A stretch of DNA of 55,851 bases from Cyanobacteria bacterium RU_5_0 (GCA_012033255.1 JAAUSF010000019.1:1-55851), one strand, 5' to 3'. Shown: positions 25,902 to 34,890, counted from the stretch's first letter. Numbers and translations: made by a program. Notes: generated by a model from the sequence alone, not told the origin.

Positions 25902-26594
25902 ATGACTTTGCGCCAAACATTGGATGCGATCGTCGCCCAAAAGCATCTCCTGACCCATCCGTTCTATGTCGCTTGGACAGAAGGAAAACTGACCCGTGAG
26001 CATCTAAAACACTACGCTGAGCAATATTTCCATCACGTTCTAGCATTCCCCACTTACATCAGCGCCATTCACTACAACACGCCTCATCTAGCGGTGCGGC
26101 AAGAGCTTCTAGAGAATTTGATTAGTGAAGAGCAAGGCGAGAAGAACCATCCGACACTCTGGCGCAACTTTGCTCTAGCACTGGGCACAATTGATTCTGA
26201 ACTGGAATCTGTTTCGCAGCTAGAATCAACTGCTAATCTGATTTCGACCTTCCGTGATTTGTGCCTTCGCTCTCCGTTTTATGCTGGTTTAGCCGCCTTG
26301 TATGTTTACGAGTCGCAGATTCCAGAGGTTGCCACTGTGAAAATCGACGGACTGCAACGTTTCTACGGTATGAATGATCCAGCAGCCTACGAATTCTTCA
26401 CCGTTCACCACGTTGCTGATGTATATCACACCGAGTCAACTGCATCACTCATCGAAGCTTATGCTGTAACAGAGTCACAGCAAGCCGAAGTGGCTCAGGT
26501 TGCAGAAGCTGCCTCGATCGCCCTCTGGCAATTCCTGGATGGCGTGTTTGATACCTACTGTCAAGATGTAGCTGAGGAAATGGCGATCGCCTAA
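25902..26594 (+). CDS. CADD-family protein, putative self-sacrificing p-aminobenzoate synthase
   Basis: The protein has the haem-oxygenase-like fold of the CADD family (TenA-like). Chlamydia CADD makes p-aminobenzoate for folate from its own residues, using a dinuclear metal site. The ligand set can be read here: Glu76, His83, Glu137, His169, Asp173 and His176, at exactly the spacing of the chlamydial protein. The key Lys (Lys147) and candidate tyrosines (Tyr22, Tyr38, Tyr136) are also present; Phe165 replaces one chlamydial tyrosine. Adjacency to purU supports a folate role. It starts at ATG 25902; a terminator follows at 26622. Whether it makes p-aminobenzoate in this organism is not shown. 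Confidence 0.82.
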   Translation: MTLRQTLDAIVAQKHLLTHPFYVAWTEGKLTREHLKHYAEQYFHHVLAFPTYISAIHYNTPHLAVRQELLENLISEEQGEKNHPTLWRNFALALGTIDSELESVSQLESTANLISTFRDLCLRSPFYAGLAALYVYESQIPEVATVKIDGLQRFYGMNDPAAYEFFTVHHVADVYHTESTASLIEAYAVTESQQAEVAQVAEAASIALWQFLDGVFDTYCQDVAEEMAIA

Positions 26595-26621
26595 ACCAGA
26601 GAGACAACCGCAAGAACATAG

Positions 26622-26650
26622 GGGCGAAAGGCTTTCGCCCTTTTTCTTTT
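26622..26650 (+). terminator. Rho-independent terminator after the CADD gene
   Basis: A strong stem, GGGCGAAA...TTTCGCCC with a three-base loop, is followed by TTTTTCTTTT. It lies 28 bases past the stop of the CADD-like gene and upstream of the Fur-family gene, separating the two transcripts. Confidence 0.9.
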
Positions 26651-26789
26651 CGCCTCATTGCAGTTGAACTGTGTTGCAGCGTGGGTATCTTGCCTCGCTA
26701 GCTTTTTATGAGAGAGTGTTATCAAACCTTAACACAAAACTTGATAAGAAAGACTTGCAAATTCGTGTCATCTTCATGTTTGATTCTAT

Positions 26790-26804
26790 TGAGGATTATT
26801 CTCA
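26790..26804 (+). promoter_or_regulatory. Fur/Zur-box-like 7-1-7 operator
   Basis: TGAGGATTATTCTCA is a near-perfect 7-1-7 inverted repeat (one mismatch) close to the general Fur-family consensus TGATAAT-N-ATTATCA. It ends 27 bases before ATG 26832. Its position in front of the fur-like gene suggests autoregulation. It argues for ATG 26832 as the start, because a start at 26808 would sit only 3 bases from the box. Confidence 0.55.
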
Positions 26805-26831
26805 ATAATGTTCCACGCCTTTCCAAACATC

Positions 26832-27383
26832 ATGACCGATCAAGATCAGGATTCCTCGGCAAGGATACCACTGTCACTGCATTCAGTTTCATCGCTTAAA
26901 GCCTCCTTGCATCAACGGGGTTTTCGGCTTACCACCCAGAGGCAAACCATTCTGCATATTTTTCAGACCTTACCGCAGGGTAATCACTTGAGTGCTGAAG
27001 ATTTGCACGATCGCCTCAGACAACAAGGTGAACGAATTAGCTTATCTACTGTCTACCGCACTTTGCACCTAATGGCACAAATGGGGCTGCTGCGAGAATT
27101 GGAGTTAGCCGAAGGACATAAGCACTACGAACTTAATTTACCGTCGCCCCATCATCACTTAGTGTGTATCCAGTGCAACCAAACGATAGAATTTGCCAAC
27201 GATCAGATTTTTCAGGTTAGTTATAAGCAAGCCCAGGCACATGGATATCATATGCTAGACTGCCAGCTAACGTTGCATGTTATTTGTCCAGAGGCAATGC
27301 ATCAAGGTTGGCACACTACCCTGCCGCGAGGCTGGATTTGCGATCGAGCCGCTCAGAAATCCTACATCGATCAAGAGGACTAA
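26832..27383 (+). CDS. Fur-family transcriptional regulator (FurB/Zur-like)
   Basis: The protein has a winged-helix DNA-binding domain (QRGFRLTTQRQTILHIF, then ISLSTVYRTLHLMAQMGLL), the metal-binding stretch EGHKHYELN...HHHLVCIQC, and a C-terminal dimerisation domain. Only one CxxC (CIQC) is present; a second is reduced to ICPEA, as I recall for the cyanobacterial FurB/Zur group. That makes zinc, rather than iron, the more likely signal, but peroxide or iron sensing cannot be excluded. ATG 26832 is preferred to 26808 because of the operator-like palindrome at 26790-26804. It converges with dpsA, a likely oxidative or metal stress partner. Confidence 0.85.
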   Translation: MTDQDQDSSARIPLSLHSVSSLKASLHQRGFRLTTQRQTILHIFQTLPQGNHLSAEDLHDRLRQQGERISLSTVYRTLHLMAQMGLLRELELAEGHKHYELNLPSPHHHLVCIQCNQTIEFANDQIFQVSYKQAQAHGYHMLDCQLTLHVICPEAMHQGWHTTLPRGWICDRAAQKSYIDQED

Positions 27384-27508
27384 AGCTCTTGATCTCTCAA
27401 TGTTGAAAATATTTGCAAATAACTGGGATCGCCCAATATGTCAAAGGGGCACGGTATACCCCGTGCCCGTACAAGTTGGGTGTGCTGAATGCAATTGGCA
27501 GTTTGAGG

Positions 27509-28045
27509 TTAGTTCAGGATGACTAAAGTATCTGCTGCCAGGAAGTGAGCCAAATGATAGGCTCGCTCTTCAGTCTCCAACAGAATTTTCTCATAGAGAT
27601 ACCGAGTTGCCCGATCGCCCAAGCTTTCGGCTAGAGAGGCTTGACGACGCAGAACGCCGATAACGGTTTGCTCGGCTTGCAGGTCATTTGTCACCATCTG
27701 GCGGCAATTATAAGCTCCATCTGATTCTGGAACAAAGCAGCACAATTCTGCCAACTTAGTGAAACTAGCTGCCGGAACACCGCCCAATCCGTTTAAGCGT
27801 TCGCCAATTTCGTGAACGTGATCTTTGACCGCTCCATAGCTCTCTTCAAAGAACTGATGGAGCATATAAAACTCAGCCCCTTCCACCACAAAGTGGTGCT
27901 TTTGATATTGCAAATATAGGGCTTGAAAGCTCGACAAGACAACATTAAGTCCTTCACAAATCGGCTCAGTGGTCGATCGCTCCAAAAGAACCACATTGTC
28001 AGAAACCTGACCAAAAGGTTGTACTAAAGTTTGCGCTCCAGACAT
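27509..28045 (-). CDS. dpsA: DNA-protecting ferritin-like protein DpsA
   Basis: Dps proteins form 12-subunit shells that oxidise and store iron and protect DNA from peroxide damage. The 178-residue sequence shows the Dps fold: a first helix with [20 protein letters not shown] supplying His and the acidic residues of the intersubunit ferroxidase site, then [17 protein letters not shown]. The C-terminal helices contain [10 protein letters not shown]. The cyanobacterial DpsA type is recognisable by the [12 protein letters not shown] loop with paired cysteines. Its start is ATG 28045. Upstream, a TATAAT-like hexamer on the minus strand at 28185-28190 is a weak promoter candidate. Confidence 0.9.
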   Translation of the reverse strand: MSGAQTLVQPFGQVSDNVVLLERSTTEPICEGLNVVLSSFQALYLQYQKHHFVVEGAEFYMLHQFFEESYGAVKDHVHEIGERLNGLGGVPAASFTKLAELCCFVPESDGAYNCRQMVTNDLQAEQTVIGVLRRQASLAESLGDRATRYLYEKILLETEERAYHLAHFLAADTLVILN

Positions 28046-28610
28046 AGCATTCTTCTCTCAATAACTGACAGATTTACTAACAGGCTAACACACTTAACAC
28101 CTATTCAAGACTGCTCAAGTAACTGCAATCTTCGCAAAGATATCCTGTTATGCTTCTGTGATTCAAGCTATCACCTTACTCTTAATTATAAAAGCTCTCA
28201 GCGAACTTCTTTACGTTCCGATTAAAGTAATTAGAAGTATTTCGCATTTTTTCACTCTAGAAAAATCTGGTCTTTCCGAGTTTTAGACAACTTCAGGATT
28301 TCTGAGTTCGATCGAGCAACACATCAGAAAATCTAACTGAGAATTAATTCTATTTACTGGGATCGATGATTAAACTTGGAGAACTAAAATCCTCAAAATC
28401 AAGGGTAGTTTTGTGTGTGATTAGTCAGGGAGAAGCATTTGGCAAACGATCGCTTGGATTAACCGAAATATCGTCATCCAAATAGTTCGCCCTTCCTCTT
28501 ATCGGGTGACAGATCAAACTTTTCAAACATCCTTATTAAGATGCAGAAAGATCATCGATCGATTTAAGATTTAAGATTTGTTTGGAGTGATTGAGGGATC
28601 AACACCGCTA
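28046..28610. other. Intergenic region between dpsA and wecB
   Basis: About 565 bases hold no gene that I can support. There is a possible minus-strand -10 (TATAAT, 28185-28190) for dpsA with no good -35, and near 28563-28580 two and a half GATTTAA heptamers just upstream of the epimerase gene. No RNA gene or riboswitch was recognised. Confidence 0.5.
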
Positions 28611-29726
28611 ATGTCAACGTCTCAAATTCGTGTTTGTATCATTTTAGGAACTCGCCCTGAAGCAATTAAACTTGCTCCCGTGATTCAGCAGTTTCGTCAA
28701 CATCCAGCCTTCGATACGCAAGTCGTGCTTACAGGACAACACCAGGAAATGGTGGCACAAGTGATGCAGCTATTCAGTTTATATGCTGATCACAACCTCG
28801 CCATCATGCAGCACGGACAGACCCTTACCGATATTACCTGTCGTAGCTTACGGGGATTAGAAACGCTGTTTCAGCAGATACAACCGCAACTCGTTCTTGT
28901 GCAAGGAGATACAACCACAGCATTTGCTGCCGCGATCGCCGCCTTCTACCACAAAATTCCGGTCGGGCACGTCGAAGCCGGACTCCGCACTGATGCTCTC
29001 TACAATCCCTACCCCGAAGAAGCCAATCGCCGCTTGATTTCTCAAGTCACCCAACTCCATTTTGCGCCCACATCCCTTGCAGTGGAGCATCTAGAAAAGT
29101 CTGGCGTTTTGGGCAAAATTTACAACACAGGCAATACCGTCATTGATGCCTTGCTTTCAGTTGCCGATCGTGAACCTGCCTGCACTGTCCCAGGATTAGA
29201 TTGGAATGAGTATCGGGTGATCCTGTCAACCGTGCATCGACGAGAAAATTGGGGCCAACCGCTTCAAGACATTGCTCAGGGATTCCTGCAAGTTCTAGAT
29301 AAATGTCCTGATGCGGCGCTGCTCCTTCCTTTACATCGGAACCCAACTGTGCGCGAACCCCTAAAAGCCGTTTTGGGCAGCCATCCTAGAGTCTTTCTGA
29401 CTGAGCCGCTCGATTACAGCGAACTCGTTGGGGCAATCCAACGCTGCTATTTGCTACTAACCGATTCTGGTGGGCTTCAAGAAGAAGCCCCTAGCCTGGG
29501 TAAGCCCGTTTTAGTACTGCGAGAAACGACCGAGCGCCCCGAAGCGATTACGGCAGGAACCGCTAAGCTCATCGGGACAAATTCTGAAAATATCCTGAAG
29601 GCAACGACTGAATTGTTGAAAGAACCAGAGGCTTATCAGGCGATGGCAACCGTCGCGAATCCCTTCGGAGATGGTCATGCGGCAGAAAGGATTGTGGCGA
29701 TCGTCGAGGATTATTTCCAATCCTAA
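28611..29726 (+). CDS. wecB: UDP-N-acetylglucosamine 2-epimerase (non-hydrolysing)
   Basis: WecB interconverts UDP-GlcNAc and UDP-ManNAc for cell-surface polysaccharide. The 371-residue protein has the family start CIILGTRPEAIKLAPVI, the HVEAGLRT motif, the PEEANRRLI block, and the GGLQEEAP nucleotide-binding motif near the C-terminus. All key residues appear present, including the His of the TVHRRENWG segment. ATG 28611 gives the canonical N-terminus; a TTG 33 bases upstream falls in repeat-like DNA and is less likely. No other polysaccharide genes are adjacent. Confidence 0.93.
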   Translation: MSTSQIRVCIILGTRPEAIKLAPVIQQFRQHPAFDTQVVLTGQHQEMVAQVMQLFSLYADHNLAIMQHGQTLTDITCRSLRGLETLFQQIQPQLVLVQGDTTTAFAAAIAAFYHKIPVGHVEAGLRTDALYNPYPEEANRRLISQVTQLHFAPTSLAVEHLEKSGVLGKIYNTGNTVIDALLSVADREPACTVPGLDWNEYRVILSTVHRRENWGQPLQDIAQGFLQVLDKCPDAALLLPLHRNPTVREPLKAVLGSHPRVFLTEPLDYSELVGAIQRCYLLLTDSGGLQEEAPSLGKPVLVLRETTERPEAITAGTAKLIGTNSENILKATTELLKEPEAYQAMATVANPFGDGHAAERIVAIVEDYFQS

Positions 29727-29756
29727 TCTTCAAGCTTTAAACTTCAATGCCTGAAC

Positions 29757-30035
29757 CTACTCATCAGGAGGCAGGTCAGGCGGTGGTAGCTCAGGGGCAT
29801 CCAGAAGCTCAGCCTTCGATCGCTTAAGTTGCTTCCACATATGCTTAATTTCCTTATAGGCATCCTCTGGCGCGATCTTGCCTCCTGTTTCTAAACCACA
29901 AATAATCGAGACGCGATTGGCAAATTCCTGAAGATTTGCGTTGAATGCTAGATTTTCTGGCGTAAACTCACCGTAGTAGCGCCCCTGCGGATTGAAAAAT
30001 TCATCTTTGTCAGAATGAGGATGAGGATCTGTCAC
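29757..30035 (-). CDS. Conserved small cyanobacterial protein (probably DUF7219)
   Basis: The product is about 92 residues. Its core, FFNPQGRYYGEFTPENLAFN followed by LQEFANRV and LETGGKI.PEDAYKEIKHMWKQLKRS, matches a conserved protein found in most cyanobacteria, which I recall as DUF7219. Its function is unknown. The C-terminal DAPELPPPDLPPDE is proline-rich. There is no ATG: TTG 30053 or GTG 30035 could start it; I chose GTG 30035 because GAGG lies about nine bases upstream. It converges with wecB and stands alone. Confidence 0.65.
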   Translation of the reverse strand: MTDPHPHSDKDEFFNPQGRYYGEFTPENLAFNANLQEFANRVSIICGLETGGKIAPEDAYKEIKHMWKQLKRSKAELLDAPELPPPDLPPDE

Positions 30036-30242
30036 AACTTTAGACCTCTGCAACTGATGGATCAGATTTGACGAAATGCAATCAAAGAAAAAATTATGGC
30101 TATGAGCGGTTTTACAATGATTGTGAACTATGTACTACAAGGTCAAAAGACCTTCAGACTCAGGGAAATTGGATATCTCGACTCAATACCTCTGCCGCAT
30201 TCTCCTGATTTTAAGGCGTAACCTCAGAAGTGAATCATCGCA

Positions 30243-30444
30243 AATTATTTCCACCTGTAGGATTTTTGTTGATTTTGCGATCGGTCGGGGCAGACTCACG
30301 TGTCTGCCCTGGCATAAAGGGCAACCACGCAGGGATTGCCCCTATGCCAGGGCAACGTGTCTGCCCCTATGCCAGGGCAACCACGCCGGGATTGCCCCAA
30401 CGCTACGTCATCCATCAATAGAAAATTTACAGGTGGAATTATTT
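30243..30444. repeat. MITE-like element, family A (inverted-repeat-bounded)
   Basis: About 200 bases are bounded by imperfect inverted repeats: the left end is ATTTCCACCTGTAGGATTTT and the right end is the near-complement AAAATTTACAGGTGGAAT. Inside are nested palindromes built from GGGCAACC, GGATTGCCCC and GTGTCTGCCCC words. The right half matches the tandem units at 1-93. It has no coding capacity, and an apparent 144-codon frame across it is repeat-derived. Confidence 0.7.
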
Positions 30445-30567
30445 TACAGTTCACTGCTTATTTCATCCCTCGGAGGTAGGATTTTACTCAGAAGTCATCC
30501 GGTAGGCAAGATGTCTACACTCCAGATGTGTCTGGATGCGCCTTTAACTCCATCCTTCAGCTAATCC

Positions 30568-31359
30568 ATGTCTAGCTACCAACTCATAACACTTCTTACC
30601 GACTTTGGTTTCAACGATATCTATGTGGGGGTGATGAAAGGCGTCATTGCCCAGATCAATCCCACATTGACAGTTATTGATCTGACGCACGAAATTCCGC
30701 CCCAGAATATTGCTGCTGCTCAGTTTAATCTGATGAGCGCCTATCCTTATTTCCCTCCTGGCACTGTCCATATTGTCGTTGTTGATCCAGGCGTGGGAGG
30801 AGAACGCCGATCGATCGCTATTGAATTCTCAGATGGCTTCCTGATTGGTCCTGACAACGGCGTATTCACCGGAATTTTGAGCCGACGCCCGATCGTCCAA
30901 GTTGTCTCCCTTAGCAATACCAACTACTGGCGCATCTCCAACCCCAGCTACACCTTTCACGGTCGAGATATTTTTGCCCCCGCCGCCGCCCACCTTGCTA
31001 GTGGCGTCCCGTTGAAGGAATTAGGAGACATCATCGATCCCAGCAGCCTCATTCATCTGCCCATCCCCTTCTTCACACCAACCCCCACTGGCTTTGCAGG
31101 AACCGTTCAGCACATCGATCGCTTCGGCAACATCATCACCAGCATTCCAGGCGATTGCGTCGAGGGAAAAACCTGGTCAATTCCGATTGGCAAACGCGCT
31201 ATTCCAGGCTGTCGTACCTACAACGACGTTAAACGGGGCAATCCCCTCGCCCTAATTGGTAGCCACGGATGGGTCGAAATTGCGGTCAACAGTGGTGATG
31301 CTCACTTTCAATTGCGACTAAACTGGGGCGATCCGGTGAAGGTAGAGGTGAGGGAGTAG
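30568..31359 (+). CDS. SAM hydroxide adenosyltransferase (DUF62 family)
   Basis: Family members hydrolyse S-adenosylmethionine to adenosine and methionine, using water (hydroxide) rather than the halide used by the fluorinase. The 263-residue protein starts ITLLTDFGFNDIYVGVMKG, with the invariant Asp that binds the ribose. It has VVVDPGVGGERRSIAI and FHGRDIFAPAAAHL, the hydroxide-binding His/Arg/Asp block. The C-terminal domain has VQHIDRFGNIITSI and IGSHGWVEIAVNSG. Physiological role is unclear. ATG 30568 is clear and the gene follows a repeat element. Confidence 0.9.
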   Translation: MSSYQLITLLTDFGFNDIYVGVMKGVIAQINPTLTVIDLTHEIPPQNIAAAQFNLMSAYPYFPPGTVHIVVVDPGVGGERRSIAIEFSDGFLIGPDNGVFTGILSRRPIVQVVSLSNTNYWRISNPSYTFHGRDIFAPAAAHLASGVPLKELGDIIDPSSLIHLPIPFFTPTPTGFAGTVQHIDRFGNIITSIPGDCVEGKTWSIPIGKRAIPGCRTYNDVKRGNPLALIGSHGWVEIAVNSGDAHFQLRLNWGDPVKVEVRE

Positions 31360-31422
31360 GGGAGTGAGGGGTAGGGAAGACAAGAGAAATAAACCAGTTA
31401 CACGCGGCGTGAATACATAAAA

Positions 31423-31470
31423 CCCCTCATCCCCTCATCTCCCCATCCCCTCATCTCCCCATCCCCTCAT
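31423..31470. repeat. Octamer tandem repeat (CCCCTCAT)
   Basis: Six 8-base units alternate between CCCCTCAT and CTCCCCAT. The unit type is the same as that inside the helicase-like gene at 921-1045. It lies 50 bases upstream of the DUF2301 gene and may hold or displace its promoter. Confidence 0.85.
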
Positions 31471-31519
31471 TCTTCACTTGCAGAGTATGCTAGTGATTGA
31501 GTTGTGGAGATGAGTCAAG

Positions 31520-32185
31520 ATGAATACACAGGTATCCACTCAACGAATTGAACCGGAAGTCTATCAAGGACAGTTTGGAGAATTTACGATTACGCAGGGC
31601 GATCGTCGTGGTGTGATTATCTACCGCACGGCTTTGATGGTGGCGGCGCTGTGTTTTGCGATCGGCACTACGCTAGTGCTGTGGCAAAGCAATCATTCAA
31701 TTCTGGTGGTATTAACGCTGCTTTACACAGGTTTCAGTGTGGCATTGGCGGTGAGTTTGCTCACTATTCATATTTACATGGCTCCACTGCATCGGGCACT
31801 TCAGATTTTTTGGGGAATTGGGGCGATCGCGGCGCTGGTTGTCGCGCATGGTAGTGAAGAACCGTTTGCCCTGACGATTTACACTCACCCTGAGACGCTT
31901 TTGGGAATAGGGTTTATGTTCGTGGCATTAACCGGATTATTCTTCAAGGAGGCGTTTTGTTTCGATCGTCTGGAAACCAAATTCCTCACTCTGTTGATTC
32001 CCGTTTTGCTTCTGGGGCATCTGTTTGGCATTTTACCTGTGATAGCGGAACGGGCGCTTTTGGCAGCTTGGGCGATGTTATTCGTCATCTTCGCCCTACG
32101 CAAAACATTTCAGCCGATTCCAGCCGATATTGGCGATAAAAGCGTCTTTGCCTATCTCCACCAACAGCGTTCATCTCATGCCTGA
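31520..32185 (+). CDS. DUF2301 integral membrane protein
   Basis: The 221-residue protein has a soluble N-terminus (VYQGQFGEFTITQGDRRGVIIYRT) and about six membrane helices. The family, found mainly in cyanobacteria, carries the IYMAPLHRALQIFWGIG and PETLLGIGFMFVALTGLFFKEAFCF blocks; fragments of both are clear here. Function is unknown. Its start is ATG 31520, and the next gene, an ElyC/YdcF-like protein, follows 53 bases later on the same strand. Confidence 0.8.
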   Translation: MNTQVSTQRIEPEVYQGQFGEFTITQGDRRGVIIYRTALMVAALCFAIGTTLVLWQSNHSILVVLTLLYTGFSVALAVSLLTIHIYMAPLHRALQIFWGIGAIAALVVAHGSEEPFALTIYTHPETLLGIGFMFVALTGLFFKEAFCFDRLETKFLTLLIPVLLLGHLFGILPVIAERALLAAWAMLFVIFALRKTFQPIPADIGDKSVFAYLHQQRSSHA

Positions 32186-32238
32186 GCGATTGCGAAACAG
32201 GGTGCAATCACAACCTATCAACCCTTCTAGACGAATTA

Positions 32239-32880
32239 GTGGAAATTAACCTGTTTCAGCGTCAGGAAATCTGGCTGCCGACGATCGAAGGCTGGATTGT
32301 GATTGCACTCTGCCTTTTGTTTTTAGGAATTGTCATCCGAACTAACATTTACCCGTTTCTAGCTGTTACGGCTCCGCTCAAAGCAGATATCCTCGTTGTC
32401 GATGCTTGGCTTCCTTGCCATGCACTCAAAACTACTGCTAAAGAATTTTATCAAGGCGAATACAAATACTTGATTACACTGGGATCACCGTTGCCACCTG
32501 GGTTCGATCGCTTAGGATGTAAATCTTTGCCTGACTCAGCCGCCACCCTGCTAACGGAAATGGGAGTGCCGCAGGAGCGAATTGTCTCGCTCGTTGTGCC
32601 AATTAGTTTGCGCGATCGCACTCTCACCGCAGCGATAGCCTTGAGAGAGTGGTTAGCCCAAAACGCTTCAACCGTTAAAGCAATCAACCTCTGCACCTTA
32701 GGCCCCCATGCGCGTCGCAGTCGCTTGTTCTTCCGTAAAACGCTTTCACCTCAAGTTACTGTAGGGATTATTGCAGCACCACCGTCTAACTATGAACCGA
32801 AACGCTGGTGGCAATCTAGCGAAGGGGCACGAACCGTGTTTTCTGAGGCGATCGGATATCTTTATGCGCTGATTCGATAA
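32239..32880 (+). CDS. ElyC/SanA/YdcF-family (DUF218) membrane protein
   Basis: The protein has one N-terminal membrane helix (GWIVIALCLLFLGIVIRTN, about 18-36) and then a Rossmann-like DUF218 domain with ADILVVDAWLPCHALKTT and the QERIV..VVPISLRDRTLTAA segment. The family includes E. coli ElyC and SanA, linked to envelope integrity; enzymatic function is not established. The start is GTG 32239. It probably shares a transcript with DUF2301. Confidence 0.7.
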   Translation: MEINLFQRQEIWLPTIEGWIVIALCLLFLGIVIRTNIYPFLAVTAPLKADILVVDAWLPCHALKTTAKEFYQGEYKYLITLGSPLPPGFDRLGCKSLPDSAATLLTEMGVPQERIVSLVVPISLRDRTLTAAIALREWLAQNASTVKAINLCTLGPHARRSRLFFRKTLSPQVTVGIIAAPPSNYEPKRWWQSSEGARTVFSEAIGYLYALIR

Positions 32881-32972
32881 AGCCAGTGCGATATGTCAAA
32901 GGGGCACAGTATGCCGTGCCCATACAACTACAGCATGCCATGCCCACACAGTTTTGGTTGTCTGGCTTTTGC

Positions 32973-34259
32973 CTACTGGCTTGCCGTCTCTTCAGCAGGG
33001 CTAACGCAATTCAACACCCGCAGCGTTGCCGCCGCCGCGTAGTTGCGCTGAGCAGAGCTATCAGGCGCAAAAGAGTTACCCCGCTCATTCACCGGAGTCG
33101 CCACATTGCAGAAGGTAGACATCTGGCTAATCAGACTGTTTGCCCAATGTCCTTGAGTATCAGAGAAGACGATCTCTGGAAGGTTACCTTGCAGTTGAGC
33201 CGATTGCCCTTGAGTAACTTTGGCATATTCGCTGGTGCGGCGCAAGACTGCCATCAACTCTGCACGAGTCACAGGCTGAGTTGGACGGAAGGTGCCATCT
33301 TCATAGCCTTGGATGATGTTGTTGTCACGAGCAAACTGGATTCTAGCCGCACTCCAACGACCTGCTTCTACATCAGAATAAGGATTGCCGGAGGCTTGAG
33401 TCGGAATATTGAGGTTCACGTTAGGTAGGCTATCCAATGCGCCAAGAACCATTGACACCAGTTGCTCACGAGTCAGAGACGCTTGTGGACGGAAGGTATC
33501 ATCCTCAAACCCAGAGATAAAGCCAATTTCGACCGCCTGGTTAATTTCTGCTAAGTAGATGTCGCCAGTCGTATCGTTGAATCGAGAAGGTGTGGAGCCA
33601 TTATTGCCTGCATTGTCGGAACCACCGTTGCTCGGATTGGGAGTAGGATTGGGAGTAGGATTGGTACCAACCGTGCCACCAGAGCTATCACCCGTGGTTG
33701 GAGGAGTGCCCTCATAGGTGAGATAAACATGTCCGAGGGTGCGATCTTCATACGTCCGCTTGGCGAAACGCCAACCTGATTCGAGATAGACTTTGGCAAA
33801 ATCAGAGGTTTCACCGTTCGTCCGACCAATGAGCAGTTCTGGATCATTGCGATCTCTGGGGGCACCAACCAGCAGCATATCGCCATTTCGCCGGACAATC
33901 CGCAAACTGTAGCGCAGTGCCCAATCTTCACCGTTTACCCGGATGGAGTAACCATTACTGTCAGTGCTACGTCCACAGATACCCGTGAAATCGAAGTCTA
34001 GCAGCAACGGATCAATGAGCGTCGGTGCAGAACCTGACTCACTCCAACACTGACGAGAATCCGCGATTTGCTCAATGATCAAAAGTTGGTGGGCACTCCC
34101 ACCCCGGAATGGTGAGGCGATCGCTACAAACTGATTTTGATCCACCTCTTTTTGACCAAATTGAGCCGCCAAGGAAGGTGCTACTGTAGAGAGTGTGCTA
34201 ACAGCAGCCGTGGTAGTAATAGCAGCAATAGCCGCAATTCGACGCATTGCAGATTTCAT
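32973..34259 (-). CDS. Secreted DUF3747/SLH-domain protein
   Basis: A signal peptide (MKSAMRRIAAIAAITTTAAV, cleaved after SLAA) leads into a DUF3747-like domain (about 33-180), a Gly/Asn/Pro-rich linker with TPNPTPNPS, and three S-layer homology repeats. Two are clear (GFISGFEDDTFRPQASLTRE and IIQGYEDGTFRPTQPVTRAE), and the third is degenerate (FSDTQGHWANSLISQM). SLH domains bind cell-wall polymer, so this is probably anchored at the outer envelope. ATG 34259 begins the signal peptide; the longer frame to 34343 adds no recognisable sequence. A degenerate tandem repeat lies upstream. Confidence 0.85.
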   Translation of the reverse strand: MKSAMRRIAAIAAITTTAAVSTLSTVAPSLAAQFGQKEVDQNQFVAIASPFRGGSAHQLLIIEQIADSRQCWSESGSAPTLIDPLLLDFDFTGICGRSTDSNGYSIRVNGEDWALRYSLRIVRRNGDMLLVGAPRDRNDPELLIGRTNGETSDFAKVYLESGWRFAKRTYEDRTLGHVYLTYEGTPPTTGDSSGGTVGTNPTPNPTPNPSNGGSDNAGNNGSTPSRFNDTTGDIYLAEINQAVEIGFISGFEDDTFRPQASLTREQLVSMVLGALDSLPNVNLNIPTQASGNPYSDVEAGRWSAARIQFARDNNIIQGYEDGTFRPTQPVTRAELMAVLRRTSEYAKVTQGQSAQLQGNLPEIVFSDTQGHWANSLISQMSTFCNVATPVNERGNSFAPDSSAQRNYAAAATLRVLNCVSPAEETASQ

Positions 34260-34374
34260 AATTCGCTCTTGATGATTCTGTGATGAACGAGTGATGGTTG
34301 TCTGATGAAATTGATCGCTGAGGGAAGAAGATTTGACTTCCAAAAGGATGATTTTTTAGTTGATTTAGAATCAA

Positions 34375-34621
34375 TTTCCTGATGGATTAGATGATTCCGT
34401 GAAGAAGGTTTTAGTTCCCCCAAACGTGATTCTGTGATGGATTCAGAAACTCTTTTTGAGTTTATTTCCTGTTAGATTTGATGACTTCAGGAAATAGGCT
34501 ATGTTCCCTTGAATGTGATTCCTTTGTAAATTTAGGAATTACTTTCCTGTTGAACTGAATGACTTAATGAAGCAAACTCATGTTCCCTGAAGCTAAATTC
34601 TATAAACCAATTCTGAAAACC
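34375..34621. repeat. Degenerate tandem repeat of about 80-90 bp, three units
   Basis: Three units begin at 34375, 34465 and 34543. Each starts TTTCCTGNT, has a GATGA/AATGA plus TTC/TTA-rich middle, a GTTCCC core and an ATTC near the end. They are clearly related but diverged. The array sits directly upstream of the SLH gene, which reads to the left, so it is in that gene's promoter or leader region. No start codons or reading frame persist through it. Confidence 0.7.
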
Positions 34622-34890
34622 CTAATTCTGCAATCCATAGTGTGGCGTTTTATTCGTAGAAGCGAGGCACTACTCCATAGAATTTTACAAAAGATAAAAG
34701 ATGTAATGGATTAGTTAAAAAACTATCCACTACATCCGTTAAATCGTCTATTGCCAACAGTTTCTAGAAGGAATGAGATCCACTTAAGCCGAATGACTGG
34801 AAGACAAAACCGAATGTTTCCTGTTCAATCCCATTTTGGATTTTATAGCTGTAGTCAGTTAGGTTAGGACATTGCCCAAGGCTGAAAGGC

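Noticed and set aside
30130-30564. 144-codon open frame across the family A element
   Set aside because: It is made of the repeat's own palindromic words and has no family resemblance.
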